A stretch of DNA of 64,000 nt from Paenibacillus sp. FSL R7-0345 (GCF_038595055.1 NZ_CP152002.1:3020501-3084500), one strand, 5' to 3'; counted from the first letter of the stretch, positions 1 through 8,984 are shown. Notes: a model not told the origin generated them from the sequence alone. Program-made: numbers and translations.

Positions 1-13
1 TTCATTTTCGATG

Positions 14-50
14 AAAAAGAGCGGGCGGCAACCGGCATGCGGCCCGCTCT
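14..50 (-). terminator. Rho-independent terminator of the thiMDE operon
   Basis: Read on the minus strand, the arms AGAGCGGGC and GCCCGCTCT enclose a GC-rich loop and are followed by a run of five T. It lies 14 bases after the thiE stop codon and so ends the thiamin operon. Confidence 0.85.
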
Positions 51-63
51 GTCTGCACCTACT

Positions 64-729
64 CTAACTTTGGCTGCTTGCGGTGACCTTGTGCAGCAGA
101 TGCCTGGCAGCACCGCTGACATCCGGTGCTGCCGCAATCGCAGATATCACCGAGATGCCATCCGCGCCTGCGCGGATTACAGGTGGCACATTGTCTGCTG
201 TGATGCCGCCGATCCCGACCAGCGGGATGCTGAGCCCGCTGCGCCGCAGCTGCTCTATCACCTGTGTTCCCTGCACCGCCCTGGCATCTGCTTTCGAGGA
301 GGTAGGGTAGACCGGGCCGAGGCCGAGGTAATCAGCTCCGTCGGCAATGGCCTGCTCTGCCTCTTGCAGCGTATGCGCAGATACGCCGACGATTTTGCCG
401 GTACCGAGCCTGCGGCGGATGGCAGCAGCCGGCTCATCCTCCTGGCCGACATGGACCCCGTCGGCATCCAGCATTTCAGCAAGCCCGATATCGTCGTTGA
501 CGATAAAGGGGATGCCGCGCTGCCGGCAGATGCCCTGCAGCTGGCGGGCCAGCTCGATGGCCGCGGCACCGCTCAGCGCACCGGGATCCTTTTCACGGAA
601 CTGGAACAGTGTAATGCCGCCGTCAATCGCCTGCAGCAGCGTGTCAGCCGGGGACAGGCGGCAGTTCACACTGCCCATAATAAAGTACAGCTTGAGCCAT
701 TCACGGATCTGCACACTGCGGTTATGCAT
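64..729 (-). CDS. thiE: Thiamine-phosphate synthase ThiE
   Basis: This enzyme joins HMP pyrophosphate to thiazole phosphate to give thiamin phosphate in the cytoplasm. The 221-residue length is usual for the family. Visible motifs are QFREKD (residues 43-48), VNDD (77-80), DGVHVGQED (90-98), the substrate-loop GPVYPTSSK (138-146) and the phosphate-binding GIGGI (172-176). The ATG overlaps the end of thiD by eight bases (ATGCATAA), so the two are probably translationally coupled. An AGAGAGGGG stretch upstream serves as ribosome binding site. It is the last gene of thiM-thiD-thiE and a terminator follows at once. The assignment is firm. Confidence 0.95.
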   Translation of the reverse strand: MHNRSVQIREWLKLYFIMGSVNCRLSPADTLLQAIDGGITLFQFREKDPGALSGAAAIELARQLQGICRQRGIPFIVNDDIGLAEMLDADGVHVGQEDEPAAAIRRRLGTGKIVGVSAHTLQEAEQAIADGADYLGLGPVYPTSSKADARAVQGTQVIEQLRRSGLSIPLVGIGGITADNVPPVIRAGADGISVISAIAAAPDVSGAARHLLHKVTASSQS

Positions 730-1546
730 CCTTATACCCCTCTCTTAAACTGCGCTGGTACGCAAAATGATTGGTCGGACCATGCCCGTTCCCGATACCC
801 AGACCGTGTTCAATAGCCGCCTGAATAAAAGCTTTGGCTGTCCGGATAGCTTCGTTAACGTTATCTCCGGCAGCAATACCTGCGGCGATCGCTGCCGAGA
901 AGGTGCAGCCGGTGCCGTGAGTATGTCTTGTATCTATACGGGGGCCATCCAGGTACGTAAAAGCCTGCCCGTCATAGATCAGATCCCGGACCCCGTCTGT
1001 TCCGTCGTCATGGCCGCCCTTGAGCACAACATACCTTGGGCCCATCGAGTGTATCAGCCTAGCTGCCTGCTCACGCTCTTTGAGCGCGGTAATGGTCATG
1101 CCGGTTAAAACTTCAGCTTCGGGAATATTGGGGGTAACGACCAGCGACAACGGCAGCAGCCCGCTGATTAGTGCGGCCACCGCCTCCTGCTGCAGCAGGG
1201 GAGAGCCGCCTTTGGCGATCATCACCGGGTCGACTACGAGCCGGCTCCAGCCGTATTCTCTTATTTTGGCGGACACGGTGCTTATGATGCTGCTGCTGAA
1301 CAGCATGCCCGTCTTCACAGCATCCGGCGGCAGATCAGCTCCGACTGAGTCGAGCTGGGCAGCCACGGCCTCCTCCGTCAGGGGATAGACAGCCTGGACA
1401 CCAAGCGTATTCTGGGCCGTTACGGCAGTAAGTGCAGACATGCCGTATACGCCCAGCTCCTGAAACGTCTTGAGATCAGCCTGGATGCCGGCACCGCCGC
1501 CGCTGTCCGAGCCGGCAATCGTTAGGGCCTTAGCTACTGTGGTCAT
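722..1546 (-). CDS. thiD: Hydroxymethylpyrimidine / phosphomethylpyrimidine kinase ThiD
   Basis: ThiD phosphorylates HMP twice to the pyrophosphate used by ThiE. The 274-residue protein opens with the ribokinase-fold signature [17 protein letters not shown] (residues 12-28) and has the anion-hole/catalytic motif GTGCTFSAA near residue 210, as expected for this family. It lies between thiM (28-base gap) and thiE (overlap), so pyrimidine salvage, thiazole salvage and their joining are co-expressed. Because the same strand upstream carries a pyrimidine-type importer under a TPP riboswitch, the imported precursor probably enters the pathway at this enzyme. Confidence 0.95.
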   Translation of the reverse strand: MTTVAKALTIAGSDSGGGAGIQADLKTFQELGVYGMSALTAVTAQNTLGVQAVYPLTEEAVAAQLDSVGADLPPDAVKTGMLFSSSIISTVSAKIREYGWSRLVVDPVMIAKGGSPLLQQEAVAALISGLLPLSLVVTPNIPEAEVLTGMTITALKEREQAARLIHSMGPRYVVLKGGHDDGTDGVRDLIYDGQAFTYLDGPRIDTRHTHGTGCTFSAAIAAGIAAGDNVNEAIRTAKAFIQAAIEHGLGIGNGHGPTNHFAYQRSLREGYKDA

Positions 1547-1574
1547 GCTTTATTCTCCTTTTGCTCGCAGGCTG

Positions 1575-2372
1575 TTAGTTGTCAAACTGCTCTAGGCGTG
1601 ATCTTTGGCTGTAGATTTCCGGGGTCACTGCTGACAGCTGATTCAGAAATTCAATCTGAAAAGCTCCCGGGCCCTGGCCTTCAGTCCGCTCTGCGGCAAT
1701 CTCAGCCGCCACGCCGTAAAAAGAAAGGGCTTCTGCTGCCGCATCCAGCCAGGCACCTTCACTTACGGCGAGAAATGCACCGGTAACAGCGCTCAGCAGG
1801 CAGCCGGTGCCAGTCACCTTGGTCAGAACCGGGTGGCCGTTACTGGCAACAAAAGTGCGCGTGCCGTCGGTAATGACATCTTCACGGCCGGTAACGATCA
1901 CTACACAGCCAAGCTTCAGGGCAGCCTTTTTGGCCAGTGCAAGTACATCGCCTTCACCTGCACCGGCATCCACACCTTTGCTGGCCCAGCTCTCACCGGC
2001 TACATTGGCTACCTCGGCCACATTGCCGCGCAGTGCGGTCAGCTGCAAGGACTGCACCAGCTTTTGCGTGACCCCGCTGCGGTAAGCGGTTGCTCCGGCT
2101 CCCACCGGATCAAGCACGAGAGGTACGCCGTGCGTGTTGGCGGACTCCCCGGCGATGATCATGGAGGCGATGGCCTGCTCGTTTAAGGTGCCGATATTCA
2201 GCACCACTGCTCCCGACATGGCGGCCACATCGGCCACCTCCTCACGCGCATCGGCCATAAAAGGGGATGCGCCCAGCGCCAGCAGCCCGTTAGCAGAAAA
2301 GTTGGCCACCACAATGTTCGTAATGTTATGTACGAGCGGATTGAGCTCGCGTACTTTGGCTAGATAAGACAT
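1575..2372 (-). CDS. thiM: Hydroxyethylthiazole kinase ThiM
   Basis: ThiM phosphorylates hydroxyethylthiazole for salvage into thiamin. The 265-residue protein has the family's N-terminal [12 protein letters not shown] motif (residues 11-22), the substrate loop [13 protein letters not shown] and the C-terminal [13 protein letters not shown] catalytic motif near residue 190. The start ATG has a GGAGGAATAAT ribosome binding site just upstream. It is the first gene of thiMDE. No riboswitch lies directly in front of it. The 486-base gap to thiY holds repeats instead, so its transcription either reads through from the riboswitch at 5550-5640 or uses an unseen local promoter. Confidence 0.95.
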   Translation of the reverse strand: MSYLAKVRELNPLVHNITNIVVANFSANGLLALGASPFMADAREEVADVAAMSGAVVLNIGTLNEQAIASMIIAGESANTHGVPLVLDPVGAGATAYRSGVTQKLVQSLQLTALRGNVAEVANVAGESWASKGVDAGAGEGDVLALAKKAALKLGCVVIVTGREDVITDGTRTFVASNGHPVLTKVTGTGCLLSAVTGAFLAVSEGAWLDAAAEALSFYGVAAEIAAERTEGQGPGAFQIEFLNQLSAVTPEIYSQRSRLEQFDN

Positions 2373-2444
2373 GATTATTCCTCCTGGAAATTAGGATAAA
2401 GGATTAAATAAAAGTGTGTCCGGATAGCAGACAGCCAGGATAGT

Positions 2445-2626
2445 TGTACTTTGTGCAGTTAAAAGTCCGATTAAAGCTCTGATGCCGGGAATAACTGCAC
2501 TCTGTGCAGCTAAAATTAGCAAAAGGAAGGAAAAACGTGATTTTGTCTGAGTTTAATTGCACAAAGTGCAGTTAAACCTGAAAAACGGTAAATTTACCCC
2601 GATATAGGTGTACAAAGTGCAGTTAA
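2445..2626. repeat. Family A intergenic repeats: four TGCACAAAGTGCAGTTAA-like units
   Basis: Four copies of an 18-base core begin at 2445, 2496, 2558 and 2609, giving spacings of 51, 62 and 51 bases. Each core is a near-palindrome (TGCAC, three bases, GTGCA) that extends into flanking TTAA. The third copy, with its flanks, can pair over 11 base pairs with one G-U. Sequence between the cores is less conserved. The array fills the start of the 486-base gap between thiY and thiM. From 2627 to 2858 the gap holds only the 14-bp repeat listed next and no gene that I can see. Confidence 0.8.
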
Positions 2627-2760
2627 GTTGAAACGGTAGGGGTGGAGAAGCGTTTAGCATTCTGGCGAGCAGACAATAGACGCTAGTTCCGGCTGTCGTT
2701 CAACACACCATTAGTTCTCAAACCTAACTAAATTCCTGCAGCCCGTCTCACCCCGCCACC

Positions 2761-2802
2761 GCCGTACCTCCACGGCCGTACCTCCACAGCCGTACCCCCA
2801 CC
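2761..2802. repeat. 14-bp tandem repeat, three copies
   Basis: Three tandem copies of GCCGTACCTCCACG-like sequence lie upstream of thiM. The copies differ at one to three positions. No coding or regulatory role is visible. Confidence 0.75.
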
Positions 2803-2858
2803 CTGAGCAATACCTCAAACCCTGCAATAGATGCTACTCCACCACACTGGCCATACCC

Positions 2859-3914
2859 TCACAAATTAATAAACGCCTCTTCGCTTACCGTTTCATCTGA
2901 CAGCAGTCCGCTTCCGGACAGCCAGTCTGCGACTCCGCTCCACGACTCAGAGGTCTGGTAGCCGAAAGCCTCGTCCCCGGCATCCATCAGCGGCAGCAGA
3001 ATATCGAGGCTCCGGCGCTCGATCTCACGGTCGAGCGGGGCGGTGCTGTCCTCATGGGCCAGCAGCAGATCCAGTGCTTCCTCCGGGTGATCCTGCACAA
3101 ACTGCTGCCCTTTGCGGGCGGCGTTCATAAATTTGCTGTAGTAGTCCCGGGAGTCCTCGAGTCCCTGTTCTCCTGCAGCCAGCACCAGCTCGTAATAGTC
3201 AGGCACCCCATAAGCAGTGGGGTCAATAGAAGTAACAGGATGGTTTTCCTTCTCCAGAATCAGCTGCTCATGATTGATGAAGCCGCCGATGATGGCGTCG
3301 ACGCGGCCCGTGGTAATGGCAGGGATCAGGTCAAAACCGACATCGATCAGGGTCAGCGATTGCGGATCACCGCCGTCATGTTTAACCATGGTCTTCAGCA
3401 TGGCTTCATAGAGCGGTATGGAGGAGTAACCGGCGGTTTTGCCGGCAAGATCCTTGGGGCTTGCGATGCCGCTGTCTGCCGGGACAAGCAGGTGATTGAG
3501 CGGATGGCGGACAAGCGCCGCAACAGACACAACAGGAATGTCCTCTGCCCGGGCCATCAGCACCTGGGGCTGGTAGCTGAGGGCAAGATCAACCTTGCCG
3601 GCGGCGGCCAGCTTTAGGGCATCATTGCTGTCAGCAGGCATTTGCAGGTCAACCTCCAGGCCTTCCTCAGCAAAATAACCTTTCTCCTGAGCTGCATACA
3701 AAAAAGAGTGCACAGCATTCGGATACCAGTCCAGCATGACGGTTACTCTGTGCAGCTGCCCGCTGTCTGCGCCGGCGGCAGCATTCGCTCCGGGATCAGC
3801 TGAATCAGTCCCGCTGCAGCCGCTGATTACAGCAAGCAATCCGGTCAACAGCAGCGCGGTTTTAATCCGCAAATTTCGTTTAGACGATTTGTTAGAAAGG
3901 TGATTATGGCTCAT
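2859..3914 (-). CDS. thiY: ABC transporter substrate-binding lipoprotein, thiamin pyrimidine precursor type (ThiY-like)
   Basis: This is a 351-residue lipoprotein of the NMT1/THI5-like family that captures a thiamin pyrimidine precursor outside the cell. A basic N-terminus and hydrophobic stretch end in the lipobox ISGC (Cys near residue 33). The motif VMLDWYPNAVHSF near residue 59 is characteristic of this family. The ATG overlaps the thiX stop (ATGA), so the two are coupled. The riboswitch upstream of thiZ controls the whole set. The ligand may be HMP itself or a formylaminopyrimidine breakdown product. TenA, which would process the latter, is absent from this window. Confidence 0.88.
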   Translation of the reverse strand: MSHNHLSNKSSKRNLRIKTALLLTGLLAVISGCSGTDSADPGANAAAGADSGQLHRVTVMLDWYPNAVHSFLYAAQEKGYFAEEGLEVDLQMPADSNDALKLAAAGKVDLALSYQPQVLMARAEDIPVVSVAALVRHPLNHLLVPADSGIASPKDLAGKTAGYSSIPLYEAMLKTMVKHDGGDPQSLTLIDVGFDLIPAITTGRVDAIIGGFINHEQLILEKENHPVTSIDPTAYGVPDYYELVLAAGEQGLEDSRDYYSKFMNAARKGQQFVQDHPEEALDLLLAHEDSTAPLDREIERRSLDILLPLMDAGDEAFGYQTSESWSGVADWLSGSGLLSDETVSEEAFINL

Positions 3915-4687
3915 CGGCGTAGACCTCTTTTCTTCAACACAATTTGTTCAGCAGTACAGATGCACAGGAATAATAGGACTCCCAGCGCGGAGAGCAGAAA
4001 GACAGCAGCGAACAGCTCGGCACTGTGCAGATTGCCGGCCATCCGGCGGCTGTAATAGCCGAGGCCCCGGCTGCCGCCGAGCCATTCGCCGATCGTTGCG
4101 CCAATGACGCAGTAGACAATGGACAGCTTCAGCCCGGAGAAATAAGATGGCAGAGCCAGCGGAATCTGTGTTTTGACCAGCAGCTGCCGGCGGCTTGCGC
4201 CCAGAGTCAGCAGCAGCTCCTTGTACTGCTCGCCGCTTTTATGCAGGCCGTCATATGTACTGACTACGACGGGGAAGAAGGCGGTCAGGAAGACAACCGC
4301 GATCTTACCTCCGAGTGTATACCCGAACCACATGATCAGGATGGGGGATAGCGCGATCAGCGGGATGGTCTGGCTGACAATCAGCAGCGGGTACACCGCT
4401 TTTGCCAGCGGCGGAAAGAGATGCATCCCCAGTCCCAGCAGGGTACCGCAGCCTGCGGCCAGCAGGAACCCGAGCAGGATTTCCTGCAGGGTTGCCGGCA
4501 GATGCACACTTAACAGCAGGCCCCGCTGCTCCACCAGTGCAATCCAGACAGCTGAAGGTGCCGGAAGGATGAACGCGGGAACCCCTCCGAACCGTACACC
4601 GGTTTCCCAGACCGCTAGGATTATCAGCACCAGAAGGGCGGCAGGGGCATAAGTATGCAGCTTCAGCTTAATTCGGGATACTCTCAT
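3911..4687 (-). CDS. thiX: ABC transporter permease, ThiX-like
   Basis: A 258-residue inner-membrane permease with about six hydrophobic segments and the binding-protein-dependent EAA-type loop GASRRQLLVKTQIPLALPSY in its second half, where the ATPase docks. It lies between the ATPase gene (20-base overlap) and the binding protein gene (4-base overlap), so the three form one transport unit. Sequence type (SsuC/TauC-like) alone does not fix the substrate. The TPP riboswitch and ThiY-like partner point to a thiamin pyrimidine precursor. Confidence 0.88.
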   Translation of the reverse strand: MRVSRIKLKLHTYAPAALLVLIILAVWETGVRFGGVPAFILPAPSAVWIALVEQRGLLLSVHLPATLQEILLGFLLAAGCGTLLGLGMHLFPPLAKAVYPLLIVSQTIPLIALSPILIMWFGYTLGGKIAVVFLTAFFPVVVSTYDGLHKSGEQYKELLLTLGASRRQLLVKTQIPLALPSYFSGLKLSIVYCVIGATIGEWLGGSRGLGYYSRRMAGNLHSAELFAAVFLLSALGVLLFLCICTAEQIVLKKRGLRR

Positions 4688-5426
4688 GCAGCCTCCGTTC
4701 CAGCTCTTCCCGCAGCCTCATAAACTGCGGCTGATAGATCATCTGTCCCTGCCTTGGACGAGGCAGCGGAACCGTGATTTCCTGCAGGCTGCCGCGCTCC
4801 ATCAGGCAGATCCGGTCACTGAGCAGCAGGGCCTCTTCCAGATCGTGGGTGATGAACGCTACGGTCCGGCCGAGGCTGCTCCATAGCTCGAGCAGCCAGC
4901 GGTGCAAGCTGCGCTTGGTCATGGCATCCAGCGCTCCAAAAGGCTCATCAAGCAGGAGCAGCTCACTCCCTGATGACAGTGTCCGGGCCAGAGCAATCCG
5001 CTGGCGCATGCCCCCGGACAGCTCCTCCGGATAAGCATTCTCTGTGCCGGCGAGGCCGAGGCTGTGCAGCAGGCTGCGGATCTGCTGCACAGCAGCCTGT
5101 CTGCTGCCTTTACGCTGCAGCTCCCAGGCCAGCAGGCAATTATCCAGCACGGTTCTCCAGGGCAGCAGCAGATCCTGCTGCGGCATATATCCGATTCTGC
5201 CGAGCCGGGAAGCGCTGCTGCCAGAAGGTCTGCCTTCAAATATAATTCCTCCGCCTGAAGGCTCGAGCAGACCGGCGATGATGCGCAGCAGCGTGCTTTT
5301 GCCGCATCCGCTGGCACCGACCAGCGAAATGAACTCTCCCTTCTGAACATTCATGGAGAGTCCTGAGATCACAGGTCCGCCTGTTCCGGTGCCGTATGAA
5401 TAACTAAGATTGGTAACTGAGAGCAT
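4668..5426 (-). CDS. thiZ: ABC transporter ATP-binding protein, ThiZ-like
   Basis: A 252-residue cytoplasmic ATPase. Walker A is GASGCGKST (about residues 37-45), the signature is ELSGGMRQR, Walker B is LLLLDEPFGALD and the switch histidine is in THDLEEAL. It is the first gene after the riboswitch. Its 3' end overlaps thiX by 20 bases. It energises import of the pyrimidine precursor through ThiX. Confidence 0.9.
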   Translation of the reverse strand: MLSVTNLSYSYGTGTGGPVISGLSMNVQKGEFISLVGASGCGKSTLLRIIAGLLEPSGGGIIFEGRPSGSSASRLGRIGYMPQQDLLLPWRTVLDNCLLAWELQRKGSRQAAVQQIRSLLHSLGLAGTENAYPEELSGGMRQRIALARTLSSGSELLLLDEPFGALDAMTKRSLHRWLLELWSSLGRTVAFITHDLEEALLLSDRICLMERGSLQEITVPLPRPRQGQMIYQPQFMRLREELERRLHESIPN

Positions 5427-5469
5427 GGCAGTCTACTTACCTCCTTGAATTACGACAAACATTGAACGC

Positions 5470-5507
5470 AAAAAGACCCCTTCATTTCCGGAGGAAATAA
5501 AGAGGTC
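5470..5507 (-). terminator. Riboswitch expression-platform terminator
   Basis: On the minus strand a long stem begins GACCTCTTTATTTCC, turns at TCC and returns as GGAAATGAAGGGGTC, followed by five T. It lies between the TPP aptamer and thiZ. This is the arrangement of a transcriptional-attenuation OFF switch. Confidence 0.88.
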
Positions 5508-5549
5508 TGAAAGATACAGTCTGCCGGGTGGTTAAGACAACGCTGATCA

Positions 5550-5640
5550 TTTCTGCTCCACTTCCCTCCGCTGGTATGATCCAGATCAGGTTCCAAGGGT
5601 CCGGAGCTTAGCTCCGTCTCAGTCGGCCGACTCCCCTAGT
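5550..5640 (-). promoter_or_regulatory. TPP (THI-box) riboswitch aptamer
   Basis: Read on the minus strand, the segment has the conserved THI-box elements in order: ACTAGGGGAGTC, GACTGAGA, ACCCTTGGAACCTGATCTGG and CAGCGGAGGGAAGTGG. A hairpin (CGGAGCTAAGCTCCG) forms the variable P3-type arm. Together with the downstream terminator it should shut off thiZXY when thiamin pyrophosphate is plentiful. Whether thiMDE, 3 kb downstream on the same strand, is under the same control cannot be told from sequence. Confidence 0.95.
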
Positions 5641-5712
5641 GAAATAACAGGTCCTATTCAATTCGTAATTGCTAATTAATATACCATAACCTGGAGGTTT
5701 GTAAAGAGAGGC

Positions 5713-6330
5713 TTATTGCCTTTTTTGGATTCCGGTCACGAACAGGGCGAGAATTCCGTCCGTAATCTGTTCTTTGGTTGAGCTGTGATGCTTCAGCTGA
5801 TACAGGTACAAATCCGGGCTGAGCACGGCAATCAGGGCTGTGGCTGTGAACTGCGGATCAACATCAGTAATCTCACCGGCGGCAGCAGCGCGTGTGAGCA
5901 GCTGGGTCAGGAATTCATTCAATCTGCGGAAAAAAGGATGCTCAAACTGGGTAAGCTGTTTCTTGCCGGTGAACTCCGATTTGATCAGCTGCAGCAGCTC
6001 GGCATGCTGCTCGATAAAGCCGACAATCCGGCTGATGCTGCGCCGCAGGTGGCCAAGAGCATCACTCTCTGCTTCTGGAAGCGCCAGCTCCATTTCCAGA
6101 CTGGACAAAAAACGTTCCGTACTGTCACGCAGCAGCAATGAACAGATTTCACCTTTATCGGTAAAACGGCGGTATAGCGAGCCTTGGCCGATGCCAGCCT
6201 TTTTGGCGATGGCATGCATGCTGACAGCCTCCAGCCCATTTGCGGTGAACAGCTCGCGTGCGGCCTCGAGGATACGTTCTTTATACAGGTCAGGTGCGGC
6301 GGATGAGTCATTAGGTTTAGAGGGATTCAT
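5713..6330 (-). CDS. TetR/AcrR family transcriptional repressor
   Basis: A 205-residue regulator with a standard N-terminal TetR helix-turn-helix (residues about 17-63, including ILEAARELFTANGLEAVSMH and KKAGIGQGSLYRRF) and a ligand-binding C-terminus with no recognisable effector motif. It is divergent from an efflux pump gene. The intervening DNA carries two copies of CGGACAATTGTCCG, a convincing operator. It therefore probably represses the pump and itself until a drug or metabolite binds. Confidence 0.9.
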   Translation of the reverse strand: MNPSKPNDSSAAPDLYKERILEAARELFTANGLEAVSMHAIAKKAGIGQGSLYRRFTDKGEICSLLLRDSTERFLSSLEMELALPEAESDALGHLRRSISRIVGFIEQHAELLQLIKSEFTGKKQLTQFEHPFFRRLNEFLTQLLTRAAAAGEITDVDPQFTATALIAVLSPDLYLYQLKHHSSTKEQITDGILALFVTGIQKRQ

Positions 6331-6348
6331 GGTTTTTCCTTTCGGTTA

Positions 6349-6404
6349 TTGACACAGCGGACAATTGTCCGTAGACTGTTGATGAATGAACGGACAATTG
6401 TCCG
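6349..6404. promoter_or_regulatory. Promoter and twin operators between tetR and the efflux pump
   Basis: The perfect 14-bp palindrome CGGACAATTGTCCG occurs at 6358-6371 and 6391-6404, with centres 33 bp apart (about three helical turns). The first copy fits between a TTGACA (-35, 6349-6354) and TAGACT (-10, 6372-6377) separated by 17 bp on the plus strand. A repressor bound there would block RNA polymerase. The repressor is presumably the adjacent TetR protein. Confidence 0.85.
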
Positions 6405-6478
6405 CAGAGTCATTATATAGAGAGAAGGGTGCAGCGGTCAATGACATTGAACGCGCACAAGCACAGGAGGAGAAAAGG

Positions 6479-7993
6479 ATGCAAGGAGTAATAAAGGACG
6501 ACGCCGAATTCCGCTTATCCGGTATTCTGGTACCGCTGCTGGCCATTATATTGGGTGTATTTATGGTTGTGCTCGACAGCACGGCGATGAATGTGGCCTT
6601 GTCCACGCTGGTAGAGGATTTTAACACCAATCTGACGACACTGCAATGGATTGTGACCGGCTATATGCTGGCACAGGCTTCCGTTATTCCGCTGTCCGGC
6701 TGGCTGTCTGACCGCTTCGGGGCCAAAACCGTTTTCCTGACCGCAGTGGTCGTATTCACTATAGGCTCCATTCTGTGTGCTACACCAAACAGTGCGGAAT
6801 GGCTGATTGCCTTCCGGGTGCTGCAGGGTCTTGGCGGAGGCTGCGTTTTGCCGGTAGGTATGGCCTATGTATATAAGCTGGCACCCAAGAGCAAGGTCGG
6901 TATTGTGATGGGTATTATGGGTATACCCGTACTGTTCGCTCCGGCAATCGGGCCGGTCTTGTCCGGCTGGCTGGTCCAGTATCACTCATGGAGATGGATC
7001 TTTCTGATCAACATCCCGATAGGGATTGTCTGCCTGCTGATCGGGATGCGCAAGCTGCCGAATGCCAAACGCGGACAGGTACCGGGAATGGATAAGCTGG
7101 GCATGATCCTCGGGCCGCTGGCCTTTGCTTCTTTGACCTACGGGGTCAGTCAGGGGGCAGAAAGCTGGTCCTCCAATAAAACACTGATCGGCCTTGCGCT
7201 GGGACTGGCCGCCCTGATTGCTTTTGTTATCGCTGAGCTGCGATCCAAGACACCGCTGCTGGAGCTGCGTATTCTGCGATCAGTCGATTTCAGCACAGGC
7301 ATTCTCGTCCAGTGGATTGCCCAGTTCGGCCTGTACGGCGCCCTGTTCCTGCTGCCGCAGTTTCTGCAGCAGGCCCGCGGCTTCGGTGCTTTTGACACCG
7401 GACTGACTTTGCTGCCGCAGGCGATTGCTTCAGGGCTGATGATGCCGATAGCCGGTATTCTTTTTGACAAAATCGGGGTTCGCTGGCTGGTTGTCTGCGG
7501 CCTCAGCCTAGTATCCGGCGCGCTTTATCAATATTCCCATGTGGATCTGACAACTCAGAGCCGGGATCTGATTGTGCCGCTGATCATGTGCGGAGCCGGG
7601 ATGGGAATGATGATGATGCCGATGAATACCCATCTGCTGAATAAAGCGCCAGCCAACCTTGTTAACAGGGTAACCTCGCTGACCAACTCTATGCAGCAGG
7701 TGATTAACTCGCTTGCCGTATCGACGCTGGTTACCATTCTTACTTCCAGAGCGGCGTTGCGCGGGGCGGAAATGCAGGCCGCTGCAGCCGCATCCGGAGT
7801 TGACCCGGCCAAGGCTTCTCCGGAAGTGCTTAAGCAGGCTACTCAGACTGTGATGGCCCAGGGCTTTGCCGATACCTTCCACATCATGATTTTTGTCGCA
7901 TTGGGCGGAGCGGTCCTTGGACTTCTGCTGCGCAGAGGGCGTAAGGGCGGCGACGGCGAATCCAGACCGCAGGCGGAAATCATGCACGGCTAA
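6479..7993 (+). CDS. MFS drug efflux transporter, DHA2 (EmrB/QacA) family
   Basis: A 504-residue, 14-TM type major facilitator that exports drugs using the proton gradient. Visible family motifs are VVLDSTAMNVAL (motif D1 region), the motif-A loop GWLSDRFGAKTVF and the motif-C segment GIPVLFAPAIGPVLSGWL. I placed the start at the ATG of MQGVIKDD because AGGAGG lies eight bases upstream. An in-frame ATG at 6386 would begin upstream of the second operator and lacks a ribosome binding site. It is divergent from tetR and followed by its own terminator, so it is a single-gene unit under TetR control. Confidence 0.93.
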   Translation: MQGVIKDDAEFRLSGILVPLLAIILGVFMVVLDSTAMNVALSTLVEDFNTNLTTLQWIVTGYMLAQASVIPLSGWLSDRFGAKTVFLTAVVVFTIGSILCATPNSAEWLIAFRVLQGLGGGCVLPVGMAYVYKLAPKSKVGIVMGIMGIPVLFAPAIGPVLSGWLVQYHSWRWIFLINIPIGIVCLLIGMRKLPNAKRGQVPGMDKLGMILGPLAFASLTYGVSQGAESWSSNKTLIGLALGLAALIAFVIAELRSKTPLLELRILRSVDFSTGILVQWIAQFGLYGALFLLPQFLQQARGFGAFDTGLTLLPQAIASGLMMPIAGILFDKIGVRWLVVCGLSLVSGALYQYSHVDLTTQSRDLIVPLIMCGAGMGMMMMPMNTHLLNKAPANLVNRVTSLTNSMQQVINSLAVSTLVTILTSRAALRGAEMQAAAAASGVDPAKASPEVLKQATQTVMAQGFADTFHIMIFVALGGAVLGLLLRRGRKGGDGESRPQAEIMHG

Positions 7994-8015
7994 CGCAATA
8001 TCTGTTTTGATGGAG

Positions 8016-8053
8016 AATCCCCGCGGACCTGAACCGGTCCGCGGGGATTTTTT
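8016..8053 (+). terminator. Rho-independent terminator after the efflux pump
   Basis: A 14-bp perfect stem (AATCCCCGCGGACC / GGTCCGCGGGGATT) with a six-base loop runs into a T tract. Confidence 0.92.
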
Positions 8054-8150
8054 GCGCTGATGCAGCTGAATGAGGTAAAGAAAGGCGTTTGTTGGGCATG
8101 ATAACGTCATTCTGGATCACTGCCAAACACAGCCTGAGGAGGAACATACA

Positions 8151-8984
8151 ATGAGAAAATGGGCCCTGGCGCCGCTGCTGCTGCTGGTTTTACTGCTTGC
8201 AGCCTGCGGTACTGGCGATAACAAGAATAATGCTGAAGGGACAACAGGAGGGGCCGATGTAACGGCCGCCCCTGCGGAGCAGAATAGTCTGGAAACGGTA
8301 AAGGCCTCCGGCAAGCTGAGGATCGGCACAGAAGGAACCTATTCCCCGTTTACGTATCATGATGCGGACGGAACACTTACAGGCTTCGATGTGGATATTG
8401 CCAGGGAGATAGCCAAGCGGATCGGGGTAGAAGCAGAGTTTATCGAGACCCAATGGGACGGCCTGTTTGCCGGAATGGATGCGAAGCGCTTTGATGTTAT
8501 TTTTAACGAGGTATCCATTACAGATGAACGCAAAGTTAAATATGACTTCTCCGAGCCTTATGTCATGGCCAAGGCCGTGCTGATTGTCAGCGAGAACAAT
8601 AAAGATATCACCAGATTTGCAGATCTCAAGGGTAAAAAATCGGGCCAGTCGCTGACCACCAATCTTGCGGACATCGCCCGTGAGAACGGCGCCGAGATTG
8701 TGTCAGTGGAAGGCTTCAATCAGGCCATTGATCTGCTGGTGTCCGGACGGATTGATGCAACGATTAACGACGGGCTCTCCTATCTTGATCTGAAAAAGCA
8801 GAAGCCGGATGTCAAAATCAAGCAGGTAGATGAGATTGCCGAAGGTTCGCAGAGCGCTGCCGTTTTCCTCAAAGGGAATGATGAGCTGATTGCGGCGGTG
8901 GACGGGGCTTTGGCAGACATGAAGGAGGACGGGACGTATCTGAATATCTCCGAGAAATATTTCGGGGCAGACGTTTCCAAATAA
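8151..8984 (+). CDS. tcyA: Amino-acid (cystine-type) ABC transporter substrate-binding lipoprotein
   Basis: A 277-residue family-3 solute-binding protein anchored as a lipoprotein by the lipobox LLAAC (Cys near residue 23). The segment GTEGTYSPFTYHDADGTLTG and the later FDVIFNEVSITDERK resemble cystine-binding TcyA/FliY proteins. GTEGTYSPF and the acidic GFDVDIA are the family's ligand-site motifs. It heads a three-gene operon with permease and ATPase. Cystine is an inference from sequence type, and another polar amino acid remains possible. An AGGAGGAA ribosome binding site precedes the ATG. Confidence 0.85.
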   Translation: MRKWALAPLLLLVLLLAACGTGDNKNNAEGTTGGADVTAAPAEQNSLETVKASGKLRIGTEGTYSPFTYHDADGTLTGFDVDIAREIAKRIGVEAEFIETQWDGLFAGMDAKRFDVIFNEVSITDERKVKYDFSEPYVMAKAVLIVSENNKDITRFADLKGKKSGQSLTTNLADIARENGAEIVSVEGFNQAIDLLVSGRIDATINDGLSYLDLKKQKPDVKIKQVDEIAEGSQSAAVFLKGNDELIAAVDGALADMKEDGTYLNISEKYFGADVSK

